DNA from: Pedobacter sp. BS3
GTDB lineage: Bacteria; Bacteroidota; Bacteroidia; Sphingobacteriales; Sphingobacteriaceae
Assembly (NCBI RefSeq): GCF_008274585.1
Contig: NZ_VTRT01000002.1
Coordinates: 496,001 to 560,000, forward strand
DNA: 64,000 nt
Direction: 5' to 3'
Shown here: positions 61,741 to 64,000 of the stretch, in pieces
Layout: every line of letters starts with the position of its first letter
Numbering within the stretch: the stretch's first letter is position 1
Program-made: the position numbers and the translations under genes
The notes under the pieces: model-generated
Told to the model about the DNA's origin: nothing
What the model saw: the letters and a program-made list of their open reading frames with translations, nothing else
Database searches by the model: none

Positions 61741-62958
61741 TTACTTCTGAACTTTTATATCTACCGTTAAATAGCCTGTATTCGCATTGGCAGATCTGGA
61801 TTTCACGTACAGTACTCCATACTTGCCTGATGCCGTTTTAAATACGATAACATTGTTATTGGCTAAACCTCCGGAAGTTTCACTTTCCGCGACACCGGAA
61901 CCGGTGTACAAAGCTTGTATTGCCGCTGAAGAAGCTAACAAATCGAACTCTTCGCGTGTTAAGGTTATTTTCTTAATTAAGGTCTGGTTTTTCACAGACC
62001 AATTAGCCATTCCATCTTCTCCATAGGTAGCAACAGTATAAACATTGTTTGCTACCGTAGCCAAAGTTGGGGAAGTTATATTATAAGCATAGGTTGATCC
62101 ACTATAAAAATTAATTAAATCTATTCCCGCCGATTTTGCCGCGGCCCCTGTTGTTATATAGACCTCGCCATTAGACGCATTGAAAAATGGCCCAAATGCT
62201 GTTGAACGCTGCGCTCCTAAATTAACATCGGTATAGAAATTAAAATCTGCCTCCTGGGAGCGGATAATATTCAATGAGTACGTTTGTTTAACGATATTAC
62301 CCAGCACATCCATTACTTCAATTGTAAAAGAAAGTGTTTTATCCGCATCTGCCACGGTTGGCTGATAGGTGAAATGATAAGTATCTTCTTTAGGGCTTGC
62401 AAAAGTTTCTTTGGTTAAAGATGTTATTTCTGTCTGATCAAGAAATGTTTTGATGTATTTAATGTCATTCTCTGACACAACAGCGATATCAAAATTCGCA
62501 GACTCGTTATCTTTAATTTCCGTAGGAGCTTCGCCAGGAATAGCGATATTAATATCGGCCGGTGCTGACTGTATGTATACCGTCAGATCTTTATCTACAG
62601 AATTACCTTGTTCATCTGAAACCGTCAGTCTGAATATCAGGCTCTTTCCTATATCTGTGCCCGTTACCTCATACGTATATTGCAAAGTAACCTGATTAGC
62701 GTCAGATACCGTAGCAGTGTGTAAATCATTACCATCCAGACTTAAAACAGCATCTTTAATTTTATTTGCTGAATTAGAGGTAATGGTTAAATCAAATACG
62801 ATATCATCTTTTGAGGTTACCACATAAGGCAAAGCCATATTTTGTGTAACCTTTACAGAAAAGGCATTTGCCAATTGTGTATTTTCATCATCTTTTTTAC
62901 AGGCTCCCAGAGCCAGCAGGAGGATGAACATAAAAGTCTTTACTGATATATTTTTCAT
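61741..62958 (-). CDS. Surface lipoprotein with two Ig-like repeats
   Basis: The 405-residue lipoprotein (LALGAC, then KKDDE) holds two related Ig-like repeats at about 45-130 (LPYVVTSKDDIVFDLTITSN) and 150-230 (SANFDIAVVSENDIKYIKTF), then a C-terminal domain of about 170 residues (EADFNFYTDVNLGAQRSTAF). Its position between the glycosidase genes is that of a surface glycan-binding protein. Specificity is unknown. No SusC/SusD pair is seen for this locus inside the window. Confidence 0.75.
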   Translation of the reverse strand: MKNISVKTFMFILLLALGACKKDDENTQLANAFSVKVTQNMALPYVVTSKDDIVFDLTITSNSANKIKDAVLSLDGNDLHTATVSDANQVTLQYTYEVTGTDIGKSLIFRLTVSDEQGNSVDKDLTVYIQSAPADINIAIPGEAPTEIKDNESANFDIAVVSENDIKYIKTFLDQTEITSLTKETFASPKEDTYHFTYQPTVADADKTLSFTIEVMDVLGNIVKQTYSLNIIRSQEADFNFYTDVNLGAQRSTAFGPFFNASNGEVYITTGAAAKSAGIDLINFYSGSTYAYNITSPTLATVANNVYTVATYGEDGMANWSVKNQTLIKKITLTREEFDLLASSAAIQALYTGSGVAESETSGGLANNNVIVFKTASGKYGVLYVKSRSANANTGYLTVDIKVQK

Positions 62959-63050
62959 CTGTTTACTTTATAATTTAATGATCTGATGGAGTCTTTGATG
63001 ATTAAAATAGTTATTTGCTGTGTTTCAATCATACCGGGTTCATAACCAAT

Positions 63051-64000
63051 CTAATTGACATAAAATGGAATTACCGCACTCGCTACTTTCTTATTAGCAT
63101 CATCATTCACAAAAACAATTAACCGGTATGCGCCTGTCTCTGATGGCGCCTTAAAAGAAATATTGGATAGCGTATTATCGGTGATTAAACCAGCAATGCC
63201 ATCAGGCAGACTGCCATCTGCACTGGCAGTTTTCTCTTTCATAATCATCCATGAATAGGTCAGCGGGTCACCATCAGGATCAGTTGCTACCACAGAAGCG
63301 GTATTCGTCGAACTCTTATCAACCTTGATGTTATCTTCTGCTTTTTTTCCATTCATTAATACCGCATTCCTGTCCTGGATTACCGGCGCCCTGTTGGCTG
63401 GGTATGAGCCTGTCCAGGCATATTGCATTGCATCCGCTGCAGGGAAAGTATAACCTTTCTTATCTAAAAGTCCAAACCAGGTCAACACATCCCCATGGGT
63501 TTGATACCCCCATTGAAACACAAATGATCCAATACATCCATTTGCTTTATTAGCGAAGATATGATTTTGATATATCTGTAAATAATCAGCTGCTTTTTCA
63601 GTACTCGTCTGCTCTACCAGGCCGCCCCAACTTAATACCCTTGTAGGTTCCGGGCTCATCTGCCAGGTTCCTCTTGGACCAAACTCGGTAATCATGTAAG
63701 GTTTTTGCCAACCCGCTGTATTAAGATTGTCCCGTACTGAAGGCACATTGGGCGCATAGGAATTTATAGATAAAAAATCTATCTCCGGAGCCATGCTGGC
63801 TATCAATTGAACTTTAGTTACATCTGAATTAGCAAGCGCAACAGTAGTGGGATGGTTAGGATCAACCTGGTGTATATATTTTGCCACATCGTTTATTGCT
63901 GACCACAGCTTAGTATTTGTATAACTCGATTCTGCCTCATTACCTATTGACCAACATAGTAGAGCCGGATGATCTTTAAAACGAACTACATCCTGTTTCA
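63051..64000 (-). CDS. GH2/GH5-like glycoside hydrolase, C-terminal part
   Basis: The coding frame continues to the window edge (316 codons visible). The likely acid/base Glu is in LLCWSIGNEAE and the nucleophile Glu in MITEFGPRGTW, with FVFQWGYQTHGDVLTWFGLL between barrel strands. An Ig/PKD-like domain (about the last 105 residues, with VVATDPDGDPLTYSW) follows. The N-terminal signal and first half lie beyond the window. Family assignment between GH2-type TIM barrels and related clan A families is open. It stands upstream of the lipoprotein and the two GH3 enzymes, so a beta-glucan-type substrate is plausible. Confidence 0.75.
   Translation of the reverse strand, partial: KQDVVRFKDHPALLCWSIGNEAESSYTNTKLWSAINDVAKYIHQVDPNHPTTVALANSDVTKVQLIASMAPEIDFLSINSYAPNVPSVRDNLNTAGWQKPYMITEFGPRGTWQMSPEPTRVLSWGGLVEQTSTEKAADYLQIYQNHIFANKANGCIGSFVFQWGYQTHGDVLTWFGLLDKKGYTFPAADAMQYAWTGSYPANRAPVIQDRNAVLMNGKKAEDNIKVDKSSTNTASVVATDPDGDPLTYSWMIMKEKTASADGSLPDGIAGLITDNTLSNISFKAPSETGAYRLIVFVNDDANKKVASAVIPFYVN

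Overview
The window looks like chromosomal DNA of a Bacteroidota bacterium, most likely Sphingobacteriaceae (Mucilaginibacter or Pedobacter type). The evidence is SusC/SusD-type outer-membrane proteins, FecI/FecR regulation, two proteins with type IX secretion C-terminal domains plus a PorT homologue, many secreted glycan-active enzymes, promoter boxes of the TAnnTTTG type and an almost complete lack of Shine-Dalgarno sites. The genus is inferred from gene content only. I saw no rRNA, tRNA, CRISPR array, phage or plasmid genes.

Region 1 (1-22.7 kb) is mostly housekeeping: a PAS sensor fragment, a 2Fe-2S reductase, threonylcarbamoyl-AMP synthase, an ECF sigma factor, a sulfatase, a sirtuin, the run hydrolase/CBS/NAD kinase/DUF6089, YqeY, an SDR, ubiE-porT, YihY, EngB, a UbiA prenyltransferase, an M3 peptidase, an esterase, an amino-acid permease and a GNAT-like protein. 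It also holds an MntA/HepT toxin-antitoxin pair whose hepT is frameshifted, beside an intact 113-bp MITE-like element with an 8-bp target duplication.

Region 2 (22.7-33.8 kb) begins with a broken CocE/NonD hydrolase. A catabolic set follows: sulfatase, GH106 rhamnosidase, sugar isomerase and Fe/2-oxoglutarate dioxygenase, with a divergent AraC regulator. It ends with two small proteins of unknown function, an FAD/Rieske oxidoreductase and a gene remnant.

Region 3 (33.8-50.0 kb, all minus strand) is one long locus: ECF sigma, FecR, SusC with an STN domain, SusD, a DUF5689 lipoprotein, an endonuclease/exonuclease/phosphatase-fold enzyme, an SGNH esterase, a T9SS cargo protein, an Ig-like lipoprotein, a glycerophosphodiesterase and an OPA-type (glycerol-3-phosphate) transporter. 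It looks like an uptake system for a phosphodiester-containing polymer or lipid rather than a classic glycan locus, and is the best candidate here for a little-described system.

Region 4 (51.1-64 kb, minus) is a beta-glucan-type locus running into the window edge: a GH2/GH5-like glycosidase, a surface lipoprotein, two GH3 enzymes, an FAD oxidoreductase, a CstA transporter and a T9SS beta-helix protein.

Small palindromic elements run through the window: a MITE with target duplication, two diverged copies of a second MITE, a 60-bp dispersed repeat, a REP doublet, palindromes read in frame inside fecR, palindromes encoding part of the signal peptides of two unrelated secreted enzymes, and several short-word tandem repeats between genes.
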